Of a DNA stretch of 64,000 nucleotides, positions 44,269 through 54,058 are shown in pieces. The notes below the pieces were generated by a model, which saw only the letters and a program-made list of their open reading frames with translations, did no database searches and was not told the origin of the DNA. The stretch is from Pseudomonas asplenii (GTDB lineage Bacteria; Pseudomonadota; Gammaproteobacteria; Pseudomonadales; Pseudomonadaceae). How positions within the stretch are numbered: the stretch's first letter is position 1; each line of letters starts with the position of its first letter. The position numbers and the translations under genes are program-made. The DNA lies in assembly GCF_001293465.1 (NCBI RefSeq), contig NZ_JSYZ01000030.1:62001-126000 (forward strand), given 5' to 3'.

Positions 44269-46257
44269 TCACGCGCCAGTTGAGGTCGGGTTTGATGCAG
44301 GAACATCGCGTTTGAGCAATTCGAGCAGCAGGGATTTCTCCTCGGCGCTCAACTCGCTCTGTCGCGATTTCCTGAGAAGTTGTTCCAGCTTTCGCTCGCG
44401 CTGGCGGGCTGACAAGCTAGTTATGGTGTCGAAAAACTGTTGTTCAAGGTTTTCTCCGTCGATCAGCCACTCCTTTTCCGCCAGACGGGTCAGCAATCGG
44501 CCCTGTTCGGTGCCGTGCCAGCGCGAAAGCATCTGAATGGAGCTTAGCTGAGGATTCTTCTGCAAGGCCTCGAGCAGGGCCACCAGCAACTGGGTCGTGC
44601 TGTTGTCTTCATCGGCGAAGTGACCGGCGGTCTCGACCTTGCCGGCCAGTTGCGGGTAGTGAATGAGCGTGCGCACCGCGGCCTGGATCGGGGGCTCCAC
44701 CGGTGCCGGGACCCTGGGTGGGTGTGGCTGGTCGCGATCGCCGCCACGCTTGCCGTTCTTGTCCCAGGGTTTCTTTTCCCACTTCTTGCCACCGCCAGCG
44801 GATTTCTTCGGCGTCCACTCCTGCTGCTGGGGCACGTAGGCCTCCTGCGGCTGGTGGTAATCCGAATAGTCCGGGTGGTCCGAGTAGTCCGGAGTGAAGC
44901 CGTAGTCGATGCCCGGGTCGTAGGCACCCGGCATCGGTGCTGGCGCGCTTTGCGCCAGTTGGCTGACCGTTTCGCTGCTCAGGCCGGTGATTTCCGTCAG
45001 CCGCTGGCGCATCAGGATGCGCAGGTTGGCGCCTGGCACCTTGTCGATCAGCGGGGCGGCGAGGGTGGCCATGTGGGCCTTGCCCTCCAGCGAGCGTGGG
45101 TCTGCCTCTTCCGTCAATTGCTGGAAGAAGTAGTCGGCCAGGGGCTGCGCATGCTGGTTGATCCGGGCACGGAAGGCGTCGGTGCCTTCGGCGCGGATCA
45201 GGGTATCCGGGTCTTCGCCTTCCGGCAGGAACAGAAAGCGCGCGCGCCGGCCGTCCTGCAGGCTGCTCAGGGTGGCCTCGAGCGCGCGCCAGGCGGCATT
45301 GCGGCCGGCCTGGTCGCCGTCGAAGCAGAACAGCACGCTGGGCACCACCCGGAACAGGCGTTTCATATGCTCTTCGCTGGTCGCGGTGCCCAGGGTGGCC
45401 ACGGCGTTGCGCAGGCCCTGCTGGGCCAGGGCGATGACGTCCATGTAGCCCTCGACGACGATGATCTCGTCGAGGTTGCGGTTGTTCTTGCGCGCTTCGT
45501 ACAGGCCGTAGAGTTCCTGGCCCTTGTGGAACACCGGGGTTTCCGGCGAGTTCAGGTACTTGGGCTTGTCGTCGCCGAGCACCCGGCCGCCGAAGGCGAT
45601 GATGCGGCCGCGGGTGTCGCGGATAGGGAACATCACGCGGTCGCGGAAGCGGTCGTAGCGCTTGCCGGTTTCGGCGTTCTCGATCAGCAGGCCGGCGTCG
45701 ATCATGGCCTTCTGCTGCAGCGTGTCGCTGGACAGGTGCTTGAACAGGTTGTCCCAGCCCGGCGGGGCGAAACCCAGGCCGAAGTCGCGGGCAATTTCGC
45801 CGGTCAGGCCGCGGCCCTTGAGGTAATCGACGGCAGCCTTGCGCGCCGGATGGCTCTTGAGCGCCTGGCGGTAGAATTCGGCGGCCGCGGTCAGCAGCGG
45901 ATAGAGCGGCGAGTCGGTCGGCTGGCGTGGCTTGCGCCCGCGGCCGTTGTCCCTTTCCTCGCGGGGGACTTCCATGCCGGCAGCTTTCGCCAGCTCCTCG
46001 ACAGCCTGGGGGAAGTCCAGGTTGTCGTGGTCCATGATGAAGCCGAGGGCATTGCCCCCCGCGCCGCAGCCGAAGCAATAGTAGAACTGCTTGTCCGGGC
46101 TGACGCTGAAGGACGGGGTCTTTTCCTTGTGGAAAGGACAGCAGGCGGTGTAGTTCTTGCCGGCCTTTTTCAGTTGCACGCGCGAGCTGACCACATCGAC
46201 GATGTCGGTACGGTTCAGAAGGTCGTCAATGAAGCTCTGGGGTATCAGCCCGGCCAT
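44269..46257 (-). CDS. dnaG: DNA primase
   Basis: The 662-residue primase has the N-terminal zinc motif CPFHKEKTPSFSV...CFGCGAGG (residues about 39-64), the TOPRIM catalytic core (EIIVVEGYMDVIALAQQGL and FCFDGDQAGRNAAWRAL) and a C-terminal helicase-binding domain. A long Pro/Gln/Tyr-rich linker (about 430-520) precedes the last domain. The start MAGLIPQSF at 46257 was chosen; the upstream frame continues 125 codons without homologous sequence. Confidence 0.98.
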   Translation of the reverse strand: MAGLIPQSFIDDLLNRTDIVDVVSSRVQLKKAGKNYTACCPFHKEKTPSFSVSPDKQFYYCFGCGAGGNALGFIMDHDNLDFPQAVEELAKAAGMEVPREERDNGRGRKPRQPTDSPLYPLLTAAAEFYRQALKSHPARKAAVDYLKGRGLTGEIARDFGLGFAPPGWDNLFKHLSSDTLQQKAMIDAGLLIENAETGKRYDRFRDRVMFPIRDTRGRIIAFGGRVLGDDKPKYLNSPETPVFHKGQELYGLYEARKNNRNLDEIIVVEGYMDVIALAQQGLRNAVATLGTATSEEHMKRLFRVVPSVLFCFDGDQAGRNAAWRALEATLSSLQDGRRARFLFLPEGEDPDTLIRAEGTDAFRARINQHAQPLADYFFQQLTEEADPRSLEGKAHMATLAAPLIDKVPGANLRILMRQRLTEITGLSSETVSQLAQSAPAPMPGAYDPGIDYGFTPDYSDHPDYSDYHQPQEAYVPQQQEWTPKKSAGGGKKWEKKPWDKNGKRGGDRDQPHPPRVPAPVEPPIQAAVRTLIHYPQLAGKVETAGHFADEDNSTTQLLVALLEALQKNPQLSSIQMLSRWHGTEQGRLLTRLAEKEWLIDGENLEQQFFDTITSLSARQRERKLEQLLRKSRQSELSAEEKSLLLELLKRDVPASNPTSTGA

Positions 46258-46691
46258 GGCGTTCTCGTTGTCACTGCGCTGCTGGGAGATCCCGAAAGGG
46301 CCTGTCGACGTGAGGCATGCAGGCCTGTTGGCTGCGCGACCGTTCGTCGTCTGCTCAAGCATCGTCGGGAAATGTATCTGTCGAAACCGGCTGACCTTGA
46401 ATCGGGCGGCCTGTCGAATTTCGATTTGTACAATGTCGCTGTCGGGCCCGCTGGAGGTCAAGGTGACCACGGATTTGCCGCAAGCTGGAAAGGGTGTGCT
46501 CGCCGGTAGCCTTGTTAGGCTCGTCAGTAAAGACGTGCACCGCTGGCTATAAGCCAGTTCTGACGTGGTGAAGCGGGTTCGTCTGGGCCGCATCGGCGGC
46601 TTTGACGGTGAAGCATCAAGCGATATCCGCAAATGCCATTAGCCCGGCTGAGGGCCGGGCTTGGCAGAAGCTTGCAGCGAACGTCTGTGTA
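46258..46691. other. rpsU-dnaG intergenic spacer
   Basis: A 434-base gap inside the macromolecular-synthesis operon. It carries a hairpin after rpsU (46641-46661) and no gene. The GatB/YqeY gene often found here in other pseudomonads is not visible in any frame. Internal promoters for dnaG-rpoD probably lie here but could not be assigned. Confidence 0.6.
46641..46661 (-). terminator. Hairpin after rpsU (weak terminator)
   Basis: AGCCCGGC and GCCGGGCT 8-base arms, 5-base loop, 31 bases after the rpsU stop. No T-run follows on the minus strand, so partial termination or RNA processing is more likely than full termination. Confidence 0.5.
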
Positions 46692-46907
46692 TTAGTACAG
46701 ACGAACGGCGCGGCGCTGTTCGCGCTGAACTTTCTTGGCGTGACGCTTGACAGCAGCAGCTGCCTTGCGCTTACGCTCGGAAGTTGGCTTCTCGTAAAAT
46801 TCGCGGCTACGAACTTCAGCCAGAACACCGGCTTTTTCGCAGGAGCGCTTGAAACGACGCAGAGCTACGTCGAAGGGTTCGTTCTCTTTAACTTTGACGG
46901 CTGGCAT
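46692..46907 (-). CDS. rpsU: 30S ribosomal protein S21
   Basis: The 71-residue basic protein ([20 protein letters not shown], ending in a Lys/Arg-rich tail) is S21, needed for initiation at the mRNA-binding face of the 30S subunit. It is first in the rpsU-dnaG-rpoD operon and divergent from tsaD. Confidence 0.99.
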
Positions 46908-46989
46908 CCAGAGCTACCTTCATTCATTACCGGGGTCGACGTCCTCAGGCAAAAGCGCACTGGAGATCATCGGTTTTTAAGGGTTGCGG

Positions 46990-47018
46990 ATGTTAACCCC
47001 TCGGGGCGCGGAATGCAA
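46990..47018 (-). promoter_or_regulatory. Predicted rpsU operon promoter
   Basis: On the minus strand TTGCAT (47013-47018), a 17-base spacer and TAACAT (46990-46995). Transcription would begin about 75 bases before rpsU. Confidence 0.55.
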
Positions 47019-47102
47019 AGCCTCTGATCGAAAACCGCTGGTCGGAGCTGGGGGGGACGACTATCATGCGCGCCTTCGAATTCAGCCTCAGGGCGCAAAC
47101 CC

Positions 47103-48128
47103 ATGCTAGTACTGGGATTAGAAACCTCCTGCGACGAGACCGGCGTCGCGCTGTACGACAGTGAGCGCGGCCTTCTGGCCGACGCGCTGTTCAGCCAGAT
47201 CGACCTGCACCGGGCCTATGGTGGCGTGGTGCCGGAACTGGCTTCCCGCGATCACGTCAAGCGCATGCTGCCGCTGATCCGCCAGGTGCTGGCCGAGGCC
47301 GACTGTGCACCGACCGAGATCGATGCGATCGCCTATACCGCCGGCCCAGGGTTGGTCGGCGCCTTGCTGGTCGGCGCCTCGTGCGCCCAGGCCCTGGCTT
47401 TCGCCTGGGATATCCCGGCGTTGGGCGTGCACCATATGGAAGGTCATCTGCTGGCGCCCATGCTCGAGGAGCAGCCACCGGAGTTTCCTTTCGTCGCCCT
47501 GCTGGTCTCCGGCGGGCACACGCAGTTGGTGCAGGTCGAGGGTATCGGTCAGTACAGCGTGCTGGGCGAAAGCCTGGACGATGCCGCCGGCGAAGCCTTC
47601 GACAAGACCGCCAAGCTGATCGGCCTGAATTATCCGGGCGGCCCGGAAATCGCCCGGTTGGCCGAACAGGGTGTGCCCGGGCGCTTCGTGTTCCCGCGGC
47701 CGATGTGCGACCGTCCGGGCCTGGAGTTCAGCTTCAGCGGCCTGAAGACCTTTGCCCTCAATACCTGGCAGCAGTGCGTCAGCGCTGGAGACGACGGTGA
47801 GCAAACCCGTTGCGACATCTCGCTGGCCTTCCAGCAGGCAGTGGTGGAGACTCTGACCTTCAAGTGCAAGCGGGCGTTGAAGCAGACCGGCATGAAGCGT
47901 CTGGTGATCGCCGGTGGCGTCAGTGCCAACAAGGCCTTGCGCGAGTCCCTGGAAAAAATGCTCGGCGACCTGAAGGGCGAGGTGTTCTATGCACGCCCGA
48001 GGTTCTGCACCGATAACGGCGCGATGATTGCCTTTGCCGGCTGCCAGCGCCTGCAGGCCGGGCAGCATGAAAGCCTGGCGATCAGCGTACAGGCGCGTTG
48101 GCCGATGGAGCAGTTGCCGCCACTTTGA
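47103..48128 (+). CDS. tsaD: tRNA N6-threonylcarbamoyladenosine synthase subunit TsaD
   Basis: The 341-residue ASKHA-fold protein transfers threonylcarbamoyl to A37 of ANN-decoding tRNAs, with TsaB, TsaC and TsaE. The metal ligands lie in HHMEGH (His111 and His115) and later in the DNGAMIAFAG segment. The start MLVLGLETSCDETGVALYD is canonical. It is divergent from rpsU, as in many gammaproteobacteria, and converges on plsY with a 31-base gap. Confidence 0.98.
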   Translation: MLVLGLETSCDETGVALYDSERGLLADALFSQIDLHRAYGGVVPELASRDHVKRMLPLIRQVLAEADCAPTEIDAIAYTAGPGLVGALLVGASCAQALAFAWDIPALGVHHMEGHLLAPMLEEQPPEFPFVALLVSGGHTQLVQVEGIGQYSVLGESLDDAAGEAFDKTAKLIGLNYPGGPEIARLAEQGVPGRFVFPRPMCDRPGLEFSFSGLKTFALNTWQQCVSAGDDGEQTRCDISLAFQQAVVETLTFKCKRALKQTGMKRLVIAGGVSANKALRESLEKMLGDLKGEVFYARPRFCTDNGAMIAFAGCQRLQAGQHESLAISVQARWPMEQLPPL

Positions 48129-48159
48129 GGCGCTGTGGCTCGGCTTTCACGGGCAATAT

Positions 48160-48729
48160 CTAGAAATGCCGTTCGCGGCCGGCGAAAAGGTCGCGTAGAT
48201 TGCCACGGTGGCGCCATACGATCAGCCCGGTCAGTACGCTCATCGGCAACAGCGCCGCCGGCTCCTGCCAGGCCAGCAGCGGCAGGGTCAGCGGTGTGGC
48301 GATCAAGGCGGCCAGCGAGCTGGTGCGGGTGAGGTAGAAGGTCAGGATCCAGGTGGCGATGGCCAGCAGGGCCGCTGGAGGGTAGAGCCCCAGCAGCATG
48401 CCGGCCGCTGTCGCCACCCCCTTGCCGCCGCGAAAGCGGAAATAGAGGGGAAACAGGTGGCCAAGAACGGCGCAGACGCCGATCCAGGCCTGTTGTTGCA
48501 GCGTCATGCCGGCTAGCCCGGCGATCAGTACCGGCAGCAGGCCTTTGAGCAGGTCGCCGAGTAGCGTCAGGATCGCCAGTTTCTTGCCGGCCAGGCGCAG
48601 CATGTTGGTGGCGCCGGCATTGCCCGAACCACTCATTCGCGGATCGGGCGTACCGGTCAGGCGGCTGAGCAAAATGGCGAAGGACAGAGAGCCGAGCAGG
48701 TAGGCGAGGATCGCCAGTAACCAAAACAT
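48160..48729 (-). CDS. plsY: Glycerol-3-phosphate acyltransferase PlsY
   Basis: The 189-residue inner-membrane protein has five hydrophobic segments and transfers acyl groups from acyl phosphate to glycerol-3-phosphate. Marks are LLGSLSFAILLSRL, SGNAGATNMLR and YFRFRGGKGVATAAG. It is divergent from folB. Confidence 0.97.
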   Translation of the reverse strand: MFWLLAILAYLLGSLSFAILLSRLTGTPDPRMSGSGNAGATNMLRLAGKKLAILTLLGDLLKGLLPVLIAGLAGMTLQQQAWIGVCAVLGHLFPLYFRFRGGKGVATAAGMLLGLYPPAALLAIATWILTFYLTRTSSLAALIATPLTLPLLAWQEPAALLPMSVLTGLIVWRHRGNLRDLFAGRERHF

Positions 48730-48803
48730 GCTAACTATTCCGGGCGAGGACGCCCTGATTCTAACGGCGCATTGCGCCCTTGTCGTGCTGCGGAGAAGAG
48801 TGC

Positions 48804-49157
48804 TTGGACAGAGTGTTTATCGAGGGCCTGGAAGTCGACACGGTGATCGGGGCCTACGACTGGGAGCGCGGCATCAGGCAATGCCTGCGTCTTGACCTCA
48901 GTTTCGCCTGGGACAACCGCCCGGCCGCGGCAGGGGATGACCTGACCCTGGCGCTCGACTACGCCAGCGTGTCGACGCGGATCCAGGCTTTTGCCGAGCA
49001 GTCGCAGTTCCAGTTGGTGGAAACCTTTGCCGAGCGCCTGGCCGAAGTGCTCATGAGCGAGTTCCAGATTCCCTGGCTGCACCTCAAGTTGACCAAGCCG
49101 GGGGCGGTTGCGGCCGCCAGGGGCGTGGGCGTGGAGATCGAGCGCGGATGTCGCTAA
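48804..49157 (+). CDS. folB: Dihydroneopterin aldolase
   Basis: A 117-residue enzyme that converts dihydroneopterin to hydroxymethyldihydropterin and glycolaldehyde in folate synthesis. The core is VDTVIGAYDWERGIRQ and LKLTKPGAVAAARGVGVEIE. The start is TTG at 48804 with GGAG eight bases upstream; the further 8-codon extension is cysteine-rich and not family-like. It overlaps folK by 10 bases. Confidence 0.93.
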   Translation: MDRVFIEGLEVDTVIGAYDWERGIRQCLRLDLSFAWDNRPAAAGDDLTLALDYASVSTRIQAFAEQSQFQLVETFAERLAEVLMSEFQIPWLHLKLTKPGAVAAARGVGVEIERGCR

Positions 49158-49678
49158 CTCAGGTTTATCTCGGGCTCGGCAGCAACATCGAGCGCGAAAC
49201 CCATTTGTGCGCCGGTCTGGATGCCCTTGCCGGGTTTCTGCAGGATATCCGCTGCTCGGCGGTGTTCGAGAGCCAGCCGGTGGGGATCAGGAGCGGGCCG
49301 TTCTTCAACCTGGTGGTCTCGGCCCTGACCGATCTGCCGTTGATGGAGCTGGATCGTCGACTGAAGTTCATCGAGGCCGACAACGGCCGTTATGCGCCGG
49401 ATCGCAAAGGCTTGCCGCTGGATATCGATGTCCTGCTGTATGGTGAGCAGGTAGGGAATTTCGACGGGCTGATCCTGCCGCGTGCCGAAATCCTGAAAAA
49501 TGCATTCGTATTGTGGCCATTATCGCTGATTGCGCCGCAAAAGCTGCATCCCGAAGCCGGGAAGAGTTTTGCGACGTTATGGCGCGAGGCGCGGATCGAT
49601 CAGGTGCTGGCTCCCGTTGCGTTCGAATGGCGCGGCGAGCAACTGACACCGGCCGCGTTGCTGGCGGCATCGGCCTGA
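49148..49678 (+). CDS. folK: 2-amino-4-hydroxy-6-hydroxymethyldihydropteridine diphosphokinase
   Basis: A 176-residue pyrophosphokinase. LGLGSNIERETHL at the N-terminus, the pyrophosphate site GPFFNLVVSALT and RKGLPLDIDVLLYG are the family motifs. It is translationally coupled to folB through overlap. Confidence 0.97.
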   Translation: MSLTQVYLGLGSNIERETHLCAGLDALAGFLQDIRCSAVFESQPVGIRSGPFFNLVVSALTDLPLMELDRRLKFIEADNGRYAPDRKGLPLDIDVLLYGEQVGNFDGLILPRAEILKNAFVLWPLSLIAPQKLHPEAGKSFATLWREARIDQVLAPVAFEWRGEQLTPAALLAASA

Positions 49679-49695
49679 GCCGAAGCCTCGTCAGC

Positions 49696-49768
49696 CTGTG
49701 GGAGCTGGCTTGCCGGTGCGGCGTCCTTGATATAGCGCAGAGCTTCGCGGGCAAACCCGCTCCCACAT
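49696..49768. repeat. REP pair (inverted)
   Basis: TGTGGGAGCTGGCTTGCC and GGGCAAACCCGCTCCCACA arms separated by about 35 bases, in the gap between the convergent folK and cca genes, where it can serve as a shared 3' structure. Confidence 0.8.
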
Positions 49769-49781
49769 CGGACCATGTTCC

Positions 49782-51017
49782 TCAACGGGCGGTCGTGTTT
49801 TTCTCCTTGTAGGCCTTGAGGGCGGTCAGGCGCTCGCGGCGCAGCGCCTCGCCCAGTGCCGGTCCCTTGTAGCCCTTTTCGATCAGCGGCTGAACCGCGA
49901 CGGCCTTGGCCGCCTGCGCCGCGCCGCGCAGGTAGGCGGCCTGCGGATAATCCCGCTGTTCCAGCCCCTGGCGCCCGCGGGCATCCATTTCACAGGCGGC
50001 GATGAATTCCTCGAAGCGTTGCGGCCGACGATAGACATCGAAACTCTGCAGTAGCTCCAGCAGGGTCGAGGCTTTCAGTTCGAGAGCGCGATGGCCGTGG
50101 GTGTGATACTCACCCACCAGCAAGGCCAGCTCCTGGCAATCGCGGGGCACCTTGTAGCGCTCGTTGACGGCCTTGATCAGAGCAAGCCCCCTGGCTTCGT
50201 GGGCAATGTGCCTCGGCCATTCCTCCTCGGGGGTGAGACCCTTGCCCAGGTCATGCAGCAGGCAGGCCCAGCGTACGGTCAGGGGTTGCTGGTGGCGGGC
50301 GGCCTGTTCCAGCACGCTCAGGGTGTGCCGACCCGTATCGATCTCCGGATGGTGGGCGGCTGGCTGCGGGACACCAAAGAGGGCATCTATCTCGGGAAAC
50401 AGCACTGCCAGGGCGCCACATTCGCGCAGTACCTGGATGAATACCTGAGGCTGTTCCTCCATCAGGGCCCTGGAGATTTCCTTCCAGCTGCGCTCCGGTG
50501 TCAGCGCCTCCAGTTCGCCCGACTCCGCCAACTGACGCATCAGTGCGAGCGTCTGTGGCGCCACCGTGAACCCGAGGCCGGCATAACGGGCGGCAAAGCG
50601 GGCAACGCGCAATACGCGCAGGGGGTCTTCGGCGAATGCCGGGGAAACGTGCCGCAATACGCGATTTTCGAGATCCTGCTGGCCGTGGTAGGGGTCGGTC
50701 AGGTTGCCGTGGTCGTCTTCGGCCATGGCGTTGATCGTCAGGTCGCGACGGATCAGGTCCTCTTCGAGGGTGACCTCGGGACTGGCATGGAAGGTGAAAC
50801 CGCCGTAGCCGCGCCCGCTCTTGCGTTCGGTGCGGGCCAGGGCGTATTCCTCGCCGCTTTTGGGGTGGAGAAACACCGGGAAGTCCGCTCCGACCGGGCG
50901 AAAGCCCCTGGCGAGCATCTCTTCACTGGTGGCACCGACCACGACCCAGTCGATATCGGTGACCGCGCGGCCCAGCAGGCGATCACGTACCGCACCGCCG
51001 ACTTTATAGATCTGCAT
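49782..51017 (-). CDS. cca: CCA tRNA nucleotidyltransferase
   Basis: The 411-residue enzyme adds or repairs the CCA end of tRNAs. It has the nucleotidyltransferase motif GGAVRDRLLGR...DIDWVV (residues about 7-27) and an HD phosphohydrolase domain (RWACLLHDLGKG, about 225-236) giving the multifunctional class-II form of E. coli. GGAGG lies upstream of ATG 51017. Confidence 0.97.
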   Translation of the reverse strand: MQIYKVGGAVRDRLLGRAVTDIDWVVVGATSEEMLARGFRPVGADFPVFLHPKSGEEYALARTERKSGRGYGGFTFHASPEVTLEEDLIRRDLTINAMAEDDHGNLTDPYHGQQDLENRVLRHVSPAFAEDPLRVLRVARFAARYAGLGFTVAPQTLALMRQLAESGELEALTPERSWKEISRALMEEQPQVFIQVLRECGALAVLFPEIDALFGVPQPAAHHPEIDTGRHTLSVLEQAARHQQPLTVRWACLLHDLGKGLTPEEEWPRHIAHEARGLALIKAVNERYKVPRDCQELALLVGEYHTHGHRALELKASTLLELLQSFDVYRRPQRFEEFIAACEMDARGRQGLEQRDYPQAAYLRGAAQAAKAVAVQPLIEKGYKGPALGEALRRERLTALKAYKEKNTTAR

Positions 51018-51079
51018 GAAAAACCTCCGTTAGCCGGACAGGATAACCTGTGTTGTCCGCCAACGGAGGTGTCTGCAAC

Positions 51080-52651
51080 TCAGAGGTGAATCACGGCCAG
51101 GTCGAGTCGACCGTACTCGCTTTCGCCGTGTTCGCCTTTGGGGGGGACGTGATGGGTCTTCATGATCTGGTCGCCCTGCAGGGTTTCCAGGTGGATGTCG
51201 AAGCCCCAGAGGCGATGCAGATGCTTGAGTACCTCCTCGGTCGAGTCGCCCAGGGGTTTGCGGTTGTGTTGCTGGTGGCGCAGGGTGAGCGAACGGTCGC
51301 CGCGGCGGTCGATGCTCCAGATCTGCACGTTGGGCTCGCGGTTGCCCAGGTTGTACTGGGCGGCCAGGGTTTCGCGGATGGTCCGGTAGCCGCTTTCGTC
51401 GTGGATGGCCGGTACCAGCAGGTCGTCGCGTTGATCGTCGTCGAGAATGCTGAACAGCTTCAGGTCGCGGATCACCTTGGGCGACAGGTACTGCAGGATG
51501 AAACTCTCGTCCTTGAAGCTGCTCATGGCGAACTTGATGCTCGACAACCAGTCGCTGCCCGCCAGCTCGGGGAACCAGCGGCGGTCTTCTTCGGTGGGTT
51601 CCTCGCACATCCGGCGGATGTCGCGGTACATCGCGAAGCCCAGGGCATAAGGGTTGATCCCGCTGTAGTAGGGGCTGTCGAAGCCGGGCTGGAACACCAC
51701 GCTGGTATGGGAGGCGAGGAATTCCATCATGAAGCCGTCGGTGACCAGGCCTTCGTCGTAGAGATCGTTCATCAGGGTGTAGTGCCAGAACGTCGCCCAG
51801 CCTTCGTTCATCACCTGGGTCTGGCGCTGCGGATAGAAGTACTGGGCGATCTTGCGCACGATCCGCACGATTTCCCGCTGCCAGGGTTCCAACAGCGGCG
51901 CGTGTTTCTCGATGAAATAGAGAATGTTCTCCTGGGGTTCGGAGGGGAAGCGGGCGTTGTCCTTCTCGCTGAGCTTGTCCGCGCCCTTGGGAATGGTTCG
52001 CCACAGGTCGTTGATCTGTTTCTGCAGGTGTTCTTCACGCTCCTTCTGCCGACGCCGTTCCTCCTCCGCGGAGATCGGGTAGGGGCGCTTGTAGCGGTCG
52101 ACGCCGTAGTTCATCAGGGCGTGGCAGGAGTCGAGCAGGTCCTCGACGGCGTCGATACCGTGGCGTTCCTCGCACTGGGTGATGTACTGCTTGGCGAAAA
52201 CCAGATAGTCGATGATCGAGCTGGCATCGGTCCAGGTACGGAACAGGTAGTTGCCCTTGAAGAAGCTGTTGTGGCCGTAGCAGGCGTGCGCGACCACCAG
52301 CGCCTGCATGCAGATGGTGTTTTCCTCCATCAGGTAGGCGATGCAGGGGTCGGAATTGATCACGATCTCGTAGGCCAGGCCCATCTGGCCGCGGCTGTAG
52401 GACTTCTCGGTGCTGAGGAAGTGCTTGCCGTAGGACCAGTGGTGATAGCCCAGGGGCATCCCCACCGAGGCATAGGCATCCATCATCTGCTCGGCGGTGA
52501 TCACCTCGATCTGGTTGGGGTAGGTGTCCAGGGCGTAGCGCTCGGCGATACGGCTGATTTCGCGGTCGTAGGCCTGGATCAGTTCGAAGGTCCATTCCGA
52601 GCCGGTGGAAATGGGTTGGCGCTTGGGCTGTTTCTGCTCTCTGGAGGTCAT
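51080..52651 (-). CDS. SpoVR family protein (YcgB)
   Basis: A 523-residue protein of the SpoVR/YcgB family: the core DAYASVGMPLGYHHWSYGKHF, then VNSDPCIAYLMEENT and QTQVMNEGWATFWHYTLMN. The biochemical activity is unknown in proteobacteria; it accompanies YeaH and the kinase PrkA/YeaG in a stress-response unit. It overlaps the yeaH gene stop by ATGA. Confidence 0.95.
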   Translation of the reverse strand: MTSREQKQPKRQPISTGSEWTFELIQAYDREISRIAERYALDTYPNQIEVITAEQMMDAYASVGMPLGYHHWSYGKHFLSTEKSYSRGQMGLAYEIVINSDPCIAYLMEENTICMQALVVAHACYGHNSFFKGNYLFRTWTDASSIIDYLVFAKQYITQCEERHGIDAVEDLLDSCHALMNYGVDRYKRPYPISAEEERRRQKEREEHLQKQINDLWRTIPKGADKLSEKDNARFPSEPQENILYFIEKHAPLLEPWQREIVRIVRKIAQYFYPQRQTQVMNEGWATFWHYTLMNDLYDEGLVTDGFMMEFLASHTSVVFQPGFDSPYYSGINPYALGFAMYRDIRRMCEEPTEEDRRWFPELAGSDWLSSIKFAMSSFKDESFILQYLSPKVIRDLKLFSILDDDQRDDLLVPAIHDESGYRTIRETLAAQYNLGNREPNVQIWSIDRRGDRSLTLRHQQHNRKPLGDSTEEVLKHLHRLWGFDIHLETLQGDQIMKTHHVPPKGEHGESEYGRLDLAVIHL

Positions 52652-53919
52652 GTCACTAACCTGCGCTGGAAGAGTTCACGGAAGACCGGATAGATATCGG
52701 CGGCCGATACCAGCTGCTGCTGGGCAAACGTATCGCTGAACGCTTCGCTGATGCGTTCGTACTCGTACCACAGGGCCTGGTGTTCGCGCGGGGTGATCTC
52801 TACATAAGTGTAGTACTGCACGAACGGCATGATCTGGTTGATCAGGATGTCGCGGCAGATCGGCGAATCATCGTTCCAGTTGTCGCCGTCGGAGGCCTGG
52901 GCGGCATAGATGTTCCATTCGTTGGTTGGATAGCGTTCGGCCATGATCTCCTGCATCAGCTTCAGGGCGCTGGAGACGATGGTGCCGCCGGTTTCCCGCG
53001 AGTAGAAGAACTCCTCCTCGTCGACCTCCCGGGCGCTGGTGTGATGGCGGATGAACACCACTTCGATCTTGTCGTAGTTACGCTTGAGGAACAGGTACAG
53101 CAGGATGAAGAAGCGCTTGGCGATGTCCTTGGTCGCCTGGGTCATCGAGCCGGACACGTCCATCAGGCAGAACATCACGGCCTTGGAGCTGGGGTTGGGT
53201 TGCTTGACCAGCAGGTTGTACTTGAGGTCGAACGTGTCGAGGAACGGCACACGGTGAATGCGCGCGCTGAGTCGTTCGATTTCCGCTTCGATTTCCTGGA
53301 TATCGCCGAAGTTGTCCGGTTCTTCGCGTTTCAGTCGCTCCAGTTCGGCCTTGGCCTCCTTGAGTTTCGCCCGGCTGCTGCCGGACAGGGCGATGCGTCG
53401 GGCATGGGCCGAGCGCAGGGTGCGGATGATGTTGATGCGCGAGGGGTTGCCCTCGTTGCTGATCCCGGCGCGGACGGTCTTGTAGGTGTCGGTGCCGGTG
53501 AGGTTGCGCTTGACCAGGTTCGGCAGTTCCAGGTCCTCGAACATGAATTCGAGGAATTCCTCCTGGGTGATCTGGAAGACGAACTCATCCATCCCTTCGC
53601 CGGAGTTGCCGGCCTTGCCGGGACCGCGTCCGCCGCCTCCGCCCTGTGGCCTGGGAATGTGTTCGCCGGTGGTGAATTCCTTGTTGCCGGGATGGACCAC
53701 GGTCTGCTTGCCGCCGCGTCCATGGTGGAGCACCGGCTCGTCGATGTCGCGACCGGGAATGCTGATCTGTTCGCCGTGTTCCATGTCGGTGATGGAACGG
53801 CGGCTCACGGCCTCCTCGACCGCTTTCTTGATGTGGTCACGGTAACGCCGCAGGAAGCGCTGGCGGTTCACCGTGCTCTTGTTCTTGCCATTGAGGCGTC
53901 GGTCGATCACATAGCTCAT
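52648..53919 (-). CDS. YeaH/YhbH family protein (DUF444)
   Basis: The 423-residue DUF444 protein has a von Willebrand-like core (KAVMFCLMDVSGSMTQATKD, a MIDAS-like DxSxS about residues 237-241) and a low-complexity GGGGGRGPGKAG near 94-105. It is usually a partner of PrkA and SpoVR. It starts with GGAGGG upstream and follows prkA by 139 bases. Confidence 0.94.
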   Translation of the reverse strand: MSYVIDRRLNGKNKSTVNRQRFLRRYRDHIKKAVEEAVSRRSITDMEHGEQISIPGRDIDEPVLHHGRGGKQTVVHPGNKEFTTGEHIPRPQGGGGGRGPGKAGNSGEGMDEFVFQITQEEFLEFMFEDLELPNLVKRNLTGTDTYKTVRAGISNEGNPSRINIIRTLRSAHARRIALSGSSRAKLKEAKAELERLKREEPDNFGDIQEIEAEIERLSARIHRVPFLDTFDLKYNLLVKQPNPSSKAVMFCLMDVSGSMTQATKDIAKRFFILLYLFLKRNYDKIEVVFIRHHTSAREVDEEEFFYSRETGGTIVSSALKLMQEIMAERYPTNEWNIYAAQASDGDNWNDDSPICRDILINQIMPFVQYYTYVEITPREHQALWYEYERISEAFSDTFAQQQLVSAADIYPVFRELFQRRLVT

Positions 53920-54058
53920 GGTGGAGCCCTCCGGGCAGCTTCAAGTTACAGGCTTCCAGCACCGGGCTGGAAACTCGGGGACAAGCGGTTGGCTGCGCGG
54001 ACCGCGGACACGCCGGTGGACGTGTCGACGACCTGCAGCCTGGCGCTTGCAGCTGCCG

